NCBI RefSeq assembly: GCF_030035675.1
Contig: NC_084484.1
Span: 186,155,434-186,219,433, forward strand
From: Rhineura floridana
Taxonomy: Eukaryota; Chordata; Lepidosauria; Squamata; Rhineuridae
Direction of reading: 5' to 3'
DNA length: 64,000 nt
The position numbers were made by a program, and so were the translations under genes. Positions 41,700 through 51,879 of this stretch are shown here, piece after piece. The notes beneath the pieces were generated by a model that worked only from the letters and a program-made list of their open reading frames with translations, was not told the origin of the DNA and searched no databases. Each line of letters starts with the position of its first letter. Position 1 is the stretch's first letter.

Positions 41700-41757
41700 T
41701 TTCCCGGGTGACTGGACCGGCTGGCTGGCAGTAGCCGGCCCAGGTGGGGACGCGGAG

Positions 41758-42484
41758 ATGCTGGCCTGCCTCATGAGCAGGCCTCTGCCGCCGGGCCTCA
41801 CGCGCCTGCTCGGGGCCAGGACGAGGCGCCCACTGGCGATACGCGGAGCCTCGGCGCGGGAGCTGGGCCGGAGAGAAGCCGCGGCCTCGTTGGCCGGCCG
41901 TGAAGACCTGCACTACCCAGAAGAGGCCGCTAGGGGTCGCCGGGAGCCAGGCCCGCCATTCCAGGCCGTGGAGGAGCCGGAGGAGCAGGAGAGGAGGCTG
42001 GTCAAGCTGCCACGCCGGCACGTCGCCTCCAGCGGGCGCTGCGAGGATGAGATATGGTCGCAGTGCAAGGCCATGGCCGGCAGGGGGCGCCGCGAGGATG
42101 AGATGTGGCCGCTGGGCAAGGCCGTGGCCAGCAGGGGCCTGGACTTGCAGGAGCTGGGCTTGGCCAGCAGGGGGAGCAAGCCTTCCGGCGAGGCTGGCAT
42201 TGCCATGGGGGGCAAGAGGGTGCTGACCCTGGCCAGCACGGGCCCGGAAGGCGGCTGGCTGCCCAAGCTGCCCTGCTCAGAAGAGGAGCCACCCACAGAG
42301 GCCAAGGCCCGCACTCTCCCCAAAGAGACCAGCAGGCTGCGCCTTTGGCCCAACCCAGAGCATGCCGGCCGTCGCCACAGCCGGGAGAACCGCAGCCGAC
42401 GGGTCAGGATCCCTTCCTTTGCTGCCACCGCCGTTGCGGCAGCTGGGCTGGCGTTTTGCTACAGCAAAGGCAATGTCTCTAAAG
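41758..42484 (+). CDS. CLPB: CLPB (SKD3) exon 1: mitochondrial leader and hydrophobic segment
   Basis: CLPB is the AAA+ disaggregase of the mitochondrial intermembrane space, with ankyrin repeats before the ATPase. The ATG at 41758 opens 242 codons plus one base. Residues 1-40 (MLACLMSRPLPPGLTRLLGA, then RTRRPLAIRG) form an Arg-rich, acid-poor leader typical of mitochondrial import. Residues 94-110 and 111-127 are a 17-residue tandem repeat (RCEDEIWSQCKAMAGRG, RREDEMWPLGKAVASRG). Residues 221-234 are hydrophobic and end FCYSK, matching human HCYSK, where PARL is known to cut between Cys126 and Tyr127. The donor is AAAG|GTGACT at 42485, phase 1; joined to exon 2 it gives SKEDSLLEAAR, against human NKDAALLEAAR. 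Exon 1 is about 108 codons longer than in human as I recall it. The frame is free of stops. Confidence 0.9.
42037..42138 (+). repeat. 51-bp tandem repeat inside CLPB exon 1
   Basis: Two units of 51 bp in frame (17 codons): gcgaggatgagat recurs at 42041 and 42092. Further decayed echoes of the (V/L)ASxG motif follow to residue 140. This accounts for part of the extra length of this leader. Confidence 0.85.
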
Positions 42485-42715
42485 GTGACTGGAGAGAGAC
42501 TTTGTTGGTCCTCAAGTAGCTAGTCCTGGGTGAGGGTTGGCGGGGTTGCCAGCTTTATGGTGGTTTTTTTTATCTCCATGCTAGGAAAAGATCCACCTGC
42601 CTTCATGTTTGCACGTTGGGCTGCTGCCAGAAGGATCAGAGCAAGGCTGGTGTGGGGGGGAAAAAGAAAAAAGTTGGCAACCCCTGCACTGAGGGGGCAA
42701 CAAGTCAGTGCTCTA

Positions 42716-42835
42716 GAGCAGCCTTCGCCAGCCGGGTGTCCCCCAGCTGTTTTGGACTGCAGCTCCCATCAGCCCCAGACTATAAACTCCATCGTCATAT
42801 GGCTGGAGGGCACCAAGTTGGCGAAGGCTACTCTG
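42716..42835. mobile_element. Foldback MITE in CLPB intron 1
   Basis: Arms: agccttcgccagccgggtgtcccccagctgttttggactgcagctcccatcagcc and gctggagggcaccaagttggcgaaggct. The middle is shortened. Confidence 0.7.
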
Positions 42836-44298
42836 GTGGTATAAAATCTCTAGGACTGGGGTGTGTGTGCACAGGGTTGCCTCATCCCTGCTCACCCAAT
42901 CCACCGCCATGTGCTAGATCAGGCCAAACATGTCTGTGTAGACTCACAGTCTACACCCTACATCCTGCCTGTCAGCCGATTGGTAGGTGGGTGTGGATGG
43001 CACCCGGTTGGGGAAGGGTGACCCACGGAATGTAGCCTCTTGACAGCCAGCCCTCCCTTCTGCCCAGCTTGTGCTTTCTGGCCAAGAGGCACTTCCAGCG
43101 CTTGGCTGCTGTGGTGGTATGAGATGCATCTTGGCTCCTTTCTCTGCTCCCTTGTTGGCATGATGTCCCTGCCCATTTATTGGGGGTGGGAGAAGATGGA
43201 TCAACATTGCTTGGGCCTCCCTGCTCTGACAGGCAGAGAGAGGGTGGGGGCTGAATCCAGCCTGGTGGCTTAGCACTTGCTGTGCTGGGGCGTACACTGG
43301 GCCAGGGTGTAAGCACAGGCGTTGTGTGAATAGGGAGCTTGTTGCAATCCACCCTTGTTTTCTGAGGTCCCCCCCACCCCCGTTTTGTAAATAGCACCTG
43401 TTCCAAGGATGTGCAGCCTCAAGATTGCACGCGCGACCCTCTCATTGCTGTGAAGGCAAAGACTGAATGGAATTAGCATCATCTGTTAAGAATGGCGGCA
43501 ATGTTTCATATTGTTCTGCCTTTGATGTGGGCCTTGGATGCCCACCGCATGGTGGCGTTTTTTATTCTGCCAACCCCCGTGGTGGCCTATGGAGTAAGAT
43601 TCTGTCGTTCCTCTTGGAATCAAGGAATATATATTGGAAACCAAGAGGTCTTAATGCCAGTGTGTGTGAGTTTTTCATTGGCGTGAAGACCTTGATTTCC
43701 ACTCAAATCTCCCAAACATGTTTGCAACTGGAACAGAAAAAACATTCACTGACTAAACTGCAGGATTGAATTTGATTTTTTATTTCTCTCGGGTGTTAAT
43801 AATATATTCTTATGAATTACAGTAATCAGTGGTTACAATATTTAACTTTTGGGCAACAACTGAAGTTGCTTTTGGAAAAAGGGAATGGGAATGCCTGTCT
43901 TGGCAGTCATCTTGCAAAGAAAAAAAGGGCTGGGGGCCCTTCAGCTTCCTTAAAATGGGGGGGCGGTTAAGCCACTACGCTTAAGTCCTCCCTTTCGCTC
44001 TGGCAGACCCTCTTGCCTTCTGTTACCTGAAACATGTAGACAGAAACCTAATCAGTCAGTGAAACAAGGCCCGGGGTATCCAATCCTGCATTAAATCATG
44101 TGAATCCTCATTCGGTGCACTTTGAGGGTCATTCTGGGTGGTAGTGCCTCCTTTGGAGCCGGGAGGTGATGTGTTTGAACCAAGGGTTGCCCATGTTTCC
44201 TCCTTAAGCCGTGTCAGGCCACGGTTCCCCATCCCAGTGCCCTCACTGGCAGCGGCCTCCAGAGAGAGACCAGCTTTACCCTGCTGCCTGCAGTTCTT

Positions 44299-44396
44299 CC
44301 ATGGCAACCTTCTCCAACTACAAATCCCATCGGCCCCGGCTCTGCTGGCTGGGAATGGTGGGAGTGGTAGTTCAAAGTATCTGGAGAACAGCAGGT
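44299..44396. mobile_element. Foldback MITE in CLPB intron 1
   Basis: catggcaaccttctccaactacaaatcccatcggcc pairs with gtgggagtggtagttcaaagtatctggag. The outer ends are decayed. Confidence 0.65.
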
Positions 44397-44744
44397 TGAG
44401 GGCAGCTGTTTCTGTTCCAGGGCCTTTCTTCTGCAGGGCTCTGCTTTTGTCTGGAGCGCCTAGCCATGCAGTCCCCAAGTCCCGCCTGACCAGGAGCAGG
44501 TAGGCTGTTGCGTTGCGGCCTGTCACGCAGCAAAGTCCATCTTCAGGCCGGTGTGCATCTGCATCATGTGGAGGGAGTCTGGGGTGACACCTATTTTGTT
44601 TGCCAGCCACTTACGCTCCTCTTCTTTAGAGAGCTGTGAGCCTTTCAGACAATTCACTGGCCCAACTGGGCACATCTTGGGAGGGTTCTCAGCTAAGGAC
44701 AGAGGCTCTTAATGAATGAATCTGACCTTTAACCAACAGAAATA

Positions 44745-44985
44745 TAGGAAGTTGCCTTGTACCGAGTCAAGCTCTTGGTCCATCTAGCTCAGTGTTGTCT
44801 GCACTGACCGGCAGCATCTCTCCAGGGTTTCAGGCAGGGAGTTACTCCCAGCCCTACCTAGAGATGCCACTGGGGATTGAACCTGAGACCTTCTGCATGC
44901 AAAGCAGGTGCTCAGCCCAGAAGCTGGGCTCCTGCTGGGAGGAAGGGCGGGATATAAATAAAATAATAAATAAATAAGCTACAGC
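44745..44985 (-). mobile_element. tRNA-Ala-like SINE (minus) next to an L2-type 3' end (plus)
   Basis: 44745-44925: aggaagttgccttgtaccgagtcaagctcttggtccatctagc, then ggggattgaacctgagaccttctgcatgc (reverse B box). 44930-44985: gggctcctgctgggaggaagggcgggatataaat and taaataaataa, an L2-type end in plus orientation. They abut within the A-box region of the SINE. Confidence 0.8.
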
Positions 44986-45851
44986 TTGCTCACTGCCTCA
45001 GTAAGGCCACCGTTAATGTTTTCTCTCCCCCCTCCAACCCCCTTTTAGATGATAGATTATTCCCTGTTAATGGTGTAACACCAGAAGCAAAATGCTTGCA
45101 GAAATAAAAAAGTTCCAAGGCCCATCAGTCTTGCGGGAGGCATAGAAGCTCTTGGGTTTCTGTGATAGACAACCCATCTCACCTCCCTTGCGCTCTTACT
45201 GGTAGCAGGAAGCTTCATGTGTGAATTCCTAAGTGGGCCTACACAGGGGGCTTACATGACTAATCCACTTGTTTCAGAAAAGGGGTGGCTATTTGGTCAA
45301 AGTGGAGAACGTTTCTGTAGTAGTTGTGAAATATTTAAAAAAGAGAACAACAAATGCTGTGAAAAATACGCAGCCATGATAAAAGTTTAGCCTTGAATTT
45401 ATCTTAAGAGCAGACCTTTGAACCTTTGGGGGAATCTTTCCTTTCCCTGCTGCCTGAAATCGAATACCTCCCCCTAGAGAAAGCTTCAAAAGTTCCCCTC
45501 TGAAAGGCAAGCCAGTGGCTGGCCGGCTCCAGAGGAGGTAGCGCTGCGGCTGCCAGGCAGGCTTGGTGCTTGTGGGTTGGTTCCCATGGCTTGTGCCAGG
45601 CAGAGAGGAGGGTCAGGCACAGGGACAGAAGTTGGGGCTGACTGACGGGCACGGCCAGAGCGGACCGGGATGTGGGCTGGTGGGATCAGCAGGATCAGCT
45701 TCTGGAGGGAGGCAGTTACTGGGCTGCAGAAAGCCCTTGCAGGAAGCAGGCGCCCTTCCTTTTTGAAAAAAGGGGGTGGGGGCCCTTTTCTTTCCCCCGT
45801 TGTTTCCTCCTCGCCACCCGCTGCTCACAACCTCTTCTCTGTCTTTTCCAG

Positions 45852-45903
45852 AAGACTCTCTGCTGGAAGCTGCGCGGATCAACAATGCTTCCGAAGTGAA
45901 CAG
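45852..45903 (+). CDS. CLPB: CLPB exon 2 (start of ankyrin region)
   Basis: A 52-bp exon. The acceptor tctgtcttttccag, with a good pyrimidine tract, ends at 45851 and the donor CAG|GTGAGC is at 45904. With one base from exon 1 it encodes EDSLLEAARINNASEVNR, against human DAALLEAARANNMQEVSR as recalled, just before the first ankyrin repeat (human LLSEGADVNAKH). It ends in phase with two bases of an Arg codon (AG), as needed for the next exon. Exon 3 was not found in the remaining 18 kb, so intron 2 probably runs past the right edge. Confidence 0.9.
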
Positions 45904-46420
45904 GTGAGCTACCCTTTAGAAGCGCCGTGAGCATCTTGAACCCAGCTGTGGTGGCATGAGAGATGCCTGTAAGATGTTTGCTGGCTGTGCACACCCATCT
46001 GGAGAGGCACAATGGGGGTGTGTGAGTTTGCGCACGCACGCACAGATACATTTTGCTCAGTGTCAGGGTCTGATCAATCATTGCACGTGATGGGATTTCT
46101 CCCAGGGCAGATTGGTTAGTTGCACTGTGGTGTTCTGATGCCTTTCCTGAAGCATGTGGCTTGGCTCACTTGGCAGAGTGCTGGTTCCAGGTTTCCGTGG
46201 GTCTGCTTTTGTCACCCCTCTTTCATTTAGCCCCTCCCCACTCACGTGCAATTCCTTCTGGCTCCCGCCTCCCCAAGAGAGCCCCCCGCCACCTCCTGCT
46301 TGGGGTACCTTTCTCCTGGCAGAGAGCAAGGTTGCAGCCCCACCAAGTACTTGGGCGTGGGTCAGTGAGCAGCAGCCCAACACCATCAGCGCTGCAGGCT
46401 ACAGAGTTGGTCCAGGCAGA
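45904..46420 (+). other. CLPB intron 2, first part
   Basis: No repeat recognised. From 45904 to 64000 all sequence is presumed CLPB intron 2 unless exon 3 was missed. Confidence 0.5.
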
Positions 46421-46424
46421 AGAG

Positions 46425-46630
46425 TGGCTTATGGAATGGCCCTGACTCGGGGACAGAGCACTTGCTTGGCATGCAGAAGGGTTAGGGTTCAGTCCACAGT
46501 GGCCTCTCTAGGCGGGGCCGGGCGGGGCGAGGCACCTGCCTGAAATCCCAGAGAGTTGCCAATCAGTGCAGACAACTGGAAGCAAGATGGTCCAGTGGTC
46601 TGGCTTGGAAACATACGAAGCTGCTGCCTT
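46425..46630 (+). mobile_element. tRNA-Ala-like-headed SINE, diverged
   Basis: ggacagagcacttgcttggcatgcagaag (A-box side), gttagggttcagtccacagtggcctc (B box), gttgccaatcagtgcagac and gatggtccagtggtctggc (3' part). Confidence 0.75.
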
Positions 46631-46632
46631 AG

Positions 46633-47725
46633 GCCACATTCACACTGTACGTTTATTCCACTATTATTCCACTTTAAATACTCATGGCTTCCCGCAAAGA
46701 ATCCTGGGAAGTGTGATTTGTGAAGAGGGCTGAGAGTTGTTAGGAGGCTCCTATTTTCCTCAGAGAGCTGTGTGACATCCTTCCCTGGTTCTCCCTGTCA
46801 GGTTCCCACCTGCTTGTGGCTACTGCCTTTCACTAGGCACCACCAGGGACACCACCAGTCCGGACCGTCCTTTATATGGTTTCTCACTCTGCTCTAGCAC
46901 AGATCTCACTAGATCCCACTGCTAGGCAGCACCACCAGTCACTTCCTGTAACCAGTACTCCCAGAGACTTTGCCTGAGTCTCTCTCTAGCTGGTTACTTT
47001 TGCGACTGCATGCTTATGCTGTTCCCAACCCCTTTGTATCTTTATATATAAAGCATACAACTGTGGGTTGCTCTGGATACTTGACTTGTTACTATTTCTC
47101 CCTTCAACGCTGCCACCATTAGATACTGTTTCTGTTCAGCCTTGGTAATTACCTTGCCCTCCCTTCTGGTATGTATATCCCCCAGCCAAGGATCAGGCCT
47201 TTGGTAAACCAAATAAGTATTTATTAAATATCAGAAATAACAAGATTAGTTTTAGAATGTTTCACAAGCGTATGGTTTCATATATGGTCACTCTTTATGT
47301 TTCTGTTCATATATATACTCTTTAAGTATCAGCCAAATACACTCCAAACTTCCCTCAGAACTCTGCCAACCAACCCTCACCAAACGACCTCACTCCAACC
47401 AACTCAACAACTTCTCCCCCTATCACTCACAAACCTCCATTTATACCTTCAGCCAGCCAGCCACTCAGCCAATCATCATCCAGCATACTTACCATATTTA
47501 CAGATGCTTAACCTACAGGAACATCACATGCTACAACTCCCTGAGTGGTTTAACAGTCAGTCCCTCTTCCCAGGGGCCTCTGGGTCTGTGAGGAGATTAG
47601 AAGTCTCCTAACAACTCTCTGCGCCCTTCACAAGCTACACTTCCCAGGATTCTTTGGGGGAAGTCATGACTGTTTAAAGTGGAATAATAGTGGGATAAAT
47701 GTACAGTGTGAATGCTGCCTTATAC
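46633..47725. mobile_element. Foldback MITE split by an LTR fossil
   Basis: The left arm (46633-46770: ggccacattcacactgtacgtttattccactattattccactttaaa, agaatcctgggaagtgtgatttgtgaag, gttgttaggaggctcc) and the right arm (47529-47725, the reverse complement: ggagattagaagtctcctaacaac, cttcacaagctacacttcccaggattctttg, ggataaatgtacagtgtgaatgctgcc) form one inverted-repeat element. The 758 bp between them are an LTR. Confidence 0.85.
46771..47528 (-). mobile_element. LTR retroelement fossil, family B (probable solo LTR)
   Basis: The segment has ends TGTGA and TCACA, and it exactly interrupts the MITE. The flanking pentamers AGCTG and TGCTA share three central bases, in line with a decayed 5-bp target duplication. 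It is homologous, in reverse, to 35302-36000. On the minus strand it has a TATA-like ggtataaatgg and an AATAAA word. No coding capacity is seen, and the divergence from the other copy shows that it is old. Confidence 0.72.
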
Positions 47726-47824
47726 AAACTTTGCTAGTGGAGGCAGGAGCTACTGGATCGGGAGCGAGCTCAATGAGCTGGTGGCCAACACTGACCTCCT
47801 GGATGCTCAATAGTGCCCACTGCT

Positions 47825-48005
47825 CTTGGGAACATAAGGAAGCTTCCTTCTGCCACGTGCTCGGTATTGTCTGCCCTGACTGGCAGCAGCTCTCCAAGGG
47901 TTTCCGGCAGGGAGTCTCTCCCACCTGGACCTGGAGATGCCAGGTGTCGAACCTGTCACCTTCTGCACACAAAGCAGATGCTCTGTCGCTGAGCTGCAGT
48001 CCCTC
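47825..48005 (-). mobile_element. tRNA-Ala-like-headed SINE
   Basis: acataaggaagcttccttctgcc, attgtctgccctgactggcagcagctctccaaggg, then ggtgtcgaacctgtcaccttctgcacac and agatgctctgtcgctgagctgcagtcc. Confidence 0.85.
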
Positions 48006-48524
48006 CTTTGCACCAAAGCCATGACTTCCCGTGGGCCAGTTTATCAGAAGCACCAGCCACTTAGCCAGTGGAGAGTAGCAGCCTTTTGAACCTTGTTGAG
48101 CTGGCTCCCTGCCTTGCCTGGTGTGGTGTGTGTGTCTGTATGGAGAGATGCCTGCAGCAGCAACAAGACCAAGGGCTGGCACAGGCTCCGTAGGTTCCTC
48201 TGTGGCCCTGCAGCCCTGTGCGCGTATCAGAAGACGCTTGTGGGGCCAAACAGAATGGTGGCTCAGGCAGCAGGTTTGGGGTCCTGGTCAACTGTGGGTC
48301 CTCTGCTGGCCCATGGAACCCTTCAGGTGCCTGGTCATGCCAGTCACTGATGCCAGGCCTGATAACTGCCCTGTAGGCAACTTACTGTGGCATGCCTGTT
48401 CTCTGCTTTTGGTTGGTTTGTCTGGTGGGGACGGAAGAGCAGGTCCTTTGGCAGTGCAACAAGAAAGGGGTCTACGTTGGTTCAACCATAGTTTGGAGCG
48501 CTGGCAGTCCATCTGCTGTCCTCC
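48006..48524. other. No gene recognised
   Basis: Unrecognised; the 135-codon plus frame at 48121-48528 has no familiar motif. Confidence 0.35.
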
Positions 48525-49040
48525 ATGACCATGGAGAGAAAGGAGCATTTGGGGCTCTTTCCTTTAGAGAAGAGGCGAGTAAGAAGTGATGTGAAAGAGA
48601 TGTATAACATTATGCATGGCAGGGAGAAAGTGGACAGAGAAAAGTTTCTCTCCCTCTCAAACTCATGGACATTCATTGAAACTGAATATGGGAAGATTCA
48701 GGACAGACAAAAGAAACCACGACTTCACACAGTGCAGATTTAAACTAAGTCGCTCCCACAAGAGGCAGTGATGGCCACCAACTTGGATGGCTTAGAAAGA
48801 GGGTTAGACAGATTCATGGAGGGGAAGGGCTTCAATGGCTGCCAGCCACACCTGTCTCCATAGGCAGAAGCGGTATGCATCTGAGTACCAGTTGTTGGAA
48901 GCCGCAGGAGGAGAGAATGCTCTTTGCACGCAGGTCCTGTTTGCAGGCTCCCCATTGGGACATTAAGCGGGGATGCTGGGCTAGATGGGCCCCCTTTGGC
49001 CTGATCCAGCAGCCAGGCTCTTCCTATGCTCTTATGAAAG
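48525..49040 (+). mobile_element. CR1 LINE 3' end
   Basis: EHLGLFPLEKRRVRSDVKEMYNIMHG, shown as LFPLEKRRVRSD, then MATNLDGLERGLDRFME-like sequence. The 3' UTR is present with gcatctgagtaccagttgttgg, then gatccagcagccaggctcttcctatg. Same subfamily as 23400-24535, more diverged. Confidence 0.87.
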
Positions 49041-49364
49041 AGTGTTCAGACTGAGAGAGCTGCTGTTTCCCCCAGAGTAGTTGCCAACCACAGCCTCCAA
49101 CAGACTCTTGTGTATTCACCACTGGGGACTTTGAACTCTTGGTTTTCTCTGAGTGTTTTGTGTATCGCCATGAAAACGTAGAGGGTTGTTAAGCAAGCCT
49201 TTCCGAATTCAGGACTATACGTTTTGTAAGACTTTGTTTTGAAATGAGCTCATGGGAAGCATCAGAATGGCATGGGGGTGTTTTCAACTTAACATGGCGG
49301 AATGTGAAAAACCATGCTGGTTAGAGTATATAGCGGTCCTGCATTTCCCACTGGTGATTCGTTT

Positions 49365-49800
49365 TTTAGAAGTTGGTTGCCAGTTCATTTCCAGGCCCAA
49401 TGCAAAGTGCTCACTTTATTTTTAAAAGCCCTAAAGAATGTAGGCCCCAAATATCTGAAAGACCGACTCCTTCCCTACAGACCCTCTCGGATGTTAAGAT
49501 CAGCGGAGGGGGCTCTCTTGGGGGCTTTGGCCTGGGAGAGGGCATGCTTTGTGGCAGCCCCTAAGTTGTGAAATTCCCTCCCCACAGAAGTGTGCCTGGC
49601 ACCTTTGCGGTACAGTTACTCAGCAAATGCTGAAGATGTACCTCTTTGCCGTAGCCTTTGACACCTGAGGTGTATATTTTTAGGATCCCCTCTGTTTTTT
49701 ATGTTTGTGATTTTAAATTGTTTTTAAGGGTGTATTTTAAATTGTTATAACCCATCCTGGGATCTCAGAGTGGAGGGCAGGTTTATTATCATCACCATCA
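49365..49800 (+). mobile_element. L2-clade LINE 3' end
   Basis: HFQAQCKVLTLFLKALKNVGPKYLKDRLLPYRPSRMLRSAE, in pieces LTLFLKALKNVGPKYLKDRL and PYRPSRMLRSAE, is L2 ORF2 C-terminus. The 3' UTR ends cccatcctgggatctcagagtggagggcaggttta. Confidence 0.85.
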
Positions 49801-49845
49801 CCATCACCATCACTATCACTATCACTATATCATCACTAAAGTTTC
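49789..49845. repeat. (ATCACC/ATCACT)n microsatellite
   Basis: About nine ATCACN units following the L2 tail. Confidence 0.9.
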
Positions 49846-49849
49846 AGCA

Positions 49850-50545
49850 TCCAAGCCTGCCTGTGAGCCTAATTTCCTACCTCAGACTCCCGTTTCTCCT
49901 AAAAACCAAAATGTTTGGGGTCTTGCTGCCATTGTTCATGGTGAAGGAGAGGTCCTCTGTACATGAGGCATTCTCTTTATCACAGTTTGATTTTTCATGA
50001 CACCCGAATCTGAACCTTGCCACCAAAATGTCTTGGGCCAGATCGGCTATGTGTGCCACCTCCCTAGTGTGCCGTGGGTTCAAGCACCAGCCACCACTCA
50101 AGCAGCGGCTGGAACCAGCAGGCTGGTGTTTGGGGGAGGGGGTGAAGGGTGGGATACCCCTCCGTCTTGCTGGGTCTGCTTTTCTTTTCTTTAAACCTGG
50201 CATCCCAGGGTCTACTGGTGTGTTGTAAATTTCCAAAGCAAAAGAGAATACTCAGGATCTCTTCGGTGATCCTGATCTGTTGCTCTCCCTGGCAAACGCT
50301 GGAAGTGCCCTGCTGGATCAGATCAAGGTCTTGGCTTCTTTGGAAGAACCCCGACAGCCGCATCTGGTTGCCCTGGCCTTTGAGGGGCATCACATCCACC
50401 CACGGTGGGAGCTGTTTCTTGGCCAGGATTATTTCCTAGGAAGCGGTCCGGAGTTCCAGCCGCAGAGAGGCAGTTGGAACATCTGAAGACTGGGCGGAGG
50501 AGAGAGGCTGCTGACGCTTTGGTCTCCCAGCGACTCTTGTCCCTT
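49850..50545. other. No gene recognised
   Basis: The 50221-50480 stretch keeps a plus-strand frame with LLSLANAGSALLDQIKVLAS, but it matches nothing I know and lacks clear splice sites. Confidence 0.3.
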
Positions 50546-50547
50546 TG

Positions 50548-50850
50548 GGGAAGGGCGCAGTGGTGGAACATCTGCTTTTCGTGCAGAAGGCTCCTGGTTC
50601 AATCCCCAATGGCGTCTCCTGCTGGGCTGGGAGAGGATCCTGTTTAAGATCCTGGAGAGCCACTGTCAGCCAATCAGTCGTGTCTGTGGGGCAGTGGAAT
50701 CTGCTCTGGGGTTTAGTCAGAACTTTCAAGGAGCTCTCCGAGGTGCTGAAGCTGATTCCACTGCCCGACGGACATGGAGCTGCCACAGCCAGTCAGTAGT
50801 TGTTATTTAGTTATTAAATTTATATCCCACCGTTCCTCCCGGCATGATCT
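50548..50850 (+). mobile_element. tRNA-Ala-like SINE, 'CAGTGG' MITE and L2-type end in a row
   Basis: 50548-50675 SINE (gtggtggaacatctgcttttcgtgcagaagg, ggttcaatccccaatggcgtctcc, gagccactgtcagcc). 50680-50790 MITE (ggggcagtggaatctgctctggggtttagtcagaactttcaaggagctc and its inverse gctgattccactgccc). 50800-50850 antisense L2-type end (aaatttatatcccaccgttcctcccgg). Confidence 0.78.
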
Positions 50851-51195
50851 GAATGGACCAGCAGCTTCCTCTGTTCCTCTGGAGCCAGAAGGGGCAAGGA
50901 GCATCAGCAGGAGCCTCTCATGGGGGAAACTCCGGCCCGTGCGGGGCTTAACCTCTGGCTGTTCCCACCGTCAGCTCCAGGCCAGGAGGTTCAGCCGCAG
51001 ACTGGCACTTGGTGGGCATCAGAGGAGCTGGGGCAAGGGGGTGGGATTCGCTCTGCCCCAGCAACTATTGCAGAAGTGTCTGCTTTTATTTGTACTCTTA
51101 AAACATTGTCAGCTGCCTCACAGGCTTCAGTTAGCTGGCAGCGTATAAATACTTCAAAACAAATGAGCCAGCCGGCACTGAGGAATGGCCAACGT

Positions 51196-51510
51196 GGTCC
51201 CCTCCCAATGTTTGGGACTCCCATCAGCCAGCATGGCCAGTGGTCAGGGATGGTGAGACAACGCCTGGAGGGCACCAGGTTGGTTTGAGAGTCCACCAGA
51301 AATTGGCCCAGCGGCCGGGCAGTCCTTAGGGCTTGATACAGGCAGAGAGAGCCCCCCCTTGTTTGTGAGCAGATGTTGATGATACAACAGGAACAGCCCC
51401 ACCCCTCCTGAGAGGGGACATTTTGGAGAATCATAGAATAGTAGAGTTGGAAGGGGCATATAAGGCCATCAAGTCCAACCCCCTGCGCAATGCAGGAATC
51501 AAGAAGGATA
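51196..51510. mobile_element. Foldback MITE and short antisense CR1 end
   Basis: 51196-51292: gggactcccatcagccagcatggccagtggtcagggatgg, then ctggagggcaccaggttgg. 51428-51510: gaatcatagaatagtagagttggaagggg, aaggccatcaagtccaaccccctgcgcaatgcaggaatc, the ATTCTATG-type CR1 end in reverse. Confidence 0.75.
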
Positions 51511-51879
51511 TGTCACGGCCATGCTCAGACCGGCTTGTGTGTCTTTCCTCTGCCCAGCAACCCAGCTCCCTCTCTCCTCTCTTCTCTGGGCTCCCTGTGC
51601 CCCCCAGCCTGTTCTCAGCCTCCTGGCCTCAGCCTCCTCTCAGGAAATGGCCTCCTGGTCCATGTTGCTGCAGCTGAGGTCTGGCCTGCATCAAGGCTCC
51701 TCCTGATGGGCAGTGAACTGGCCCTTGGCAGTAATTGCAGGAAACAGCATCATTATCTTTGAGTCAGCCCAGGTCTCTTGGCCTCTCTCCCTCCTGCCTC
51801 CTTGCTTGGTTTCATGTTCCCAGCAGACCCTCTTAGAAAATGGCGATTGTTTGAACACTCACAGGGCATATCATTTGGG

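Larger units (their letters stand above)
41340..42490 (+). promoter_or_regulatory. CpG island and promoter of CLPB
   Basis: GC-rich and CpG-rich from about 41340 through exon 1. The upstream 420 bp hold a cluster of housekeeping-type motifs (listed separately) and no clear TATA box. Such motif sets are common in promoters of nuclear genes for mitochondrial proteins, which fits CLPB. Confidence 0.82.
42485..45851 (+). other. CLPB intron 1
   Basis: Runs from donor GTGACT at 42485 to acceptor cttttccag at 45851. It contains foldback MITEs at 42716-42835 and 44299-44396, an antisense tRNA-Ala-like SINE at 44745-44925 with an L2-type 3' end at 44930-44985, and otherwise unrecognised sequence (42840-44295 and 44990-45850). 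Confidence 0.8.

Noticed and set aside
41913-42428. Long antisense and +2/+3 frames over CLPB exon 1
   Set aside because: Shadows of the GC-rich CLPB frame, which alone has splice sites and a matching next exon.
50221-50486. Possible exon with LLSLANAGSALLDQIKVLAS
   Set aside because: No match to CLPB or any family I know, and the flanks lack a convincing acceptor and donor.
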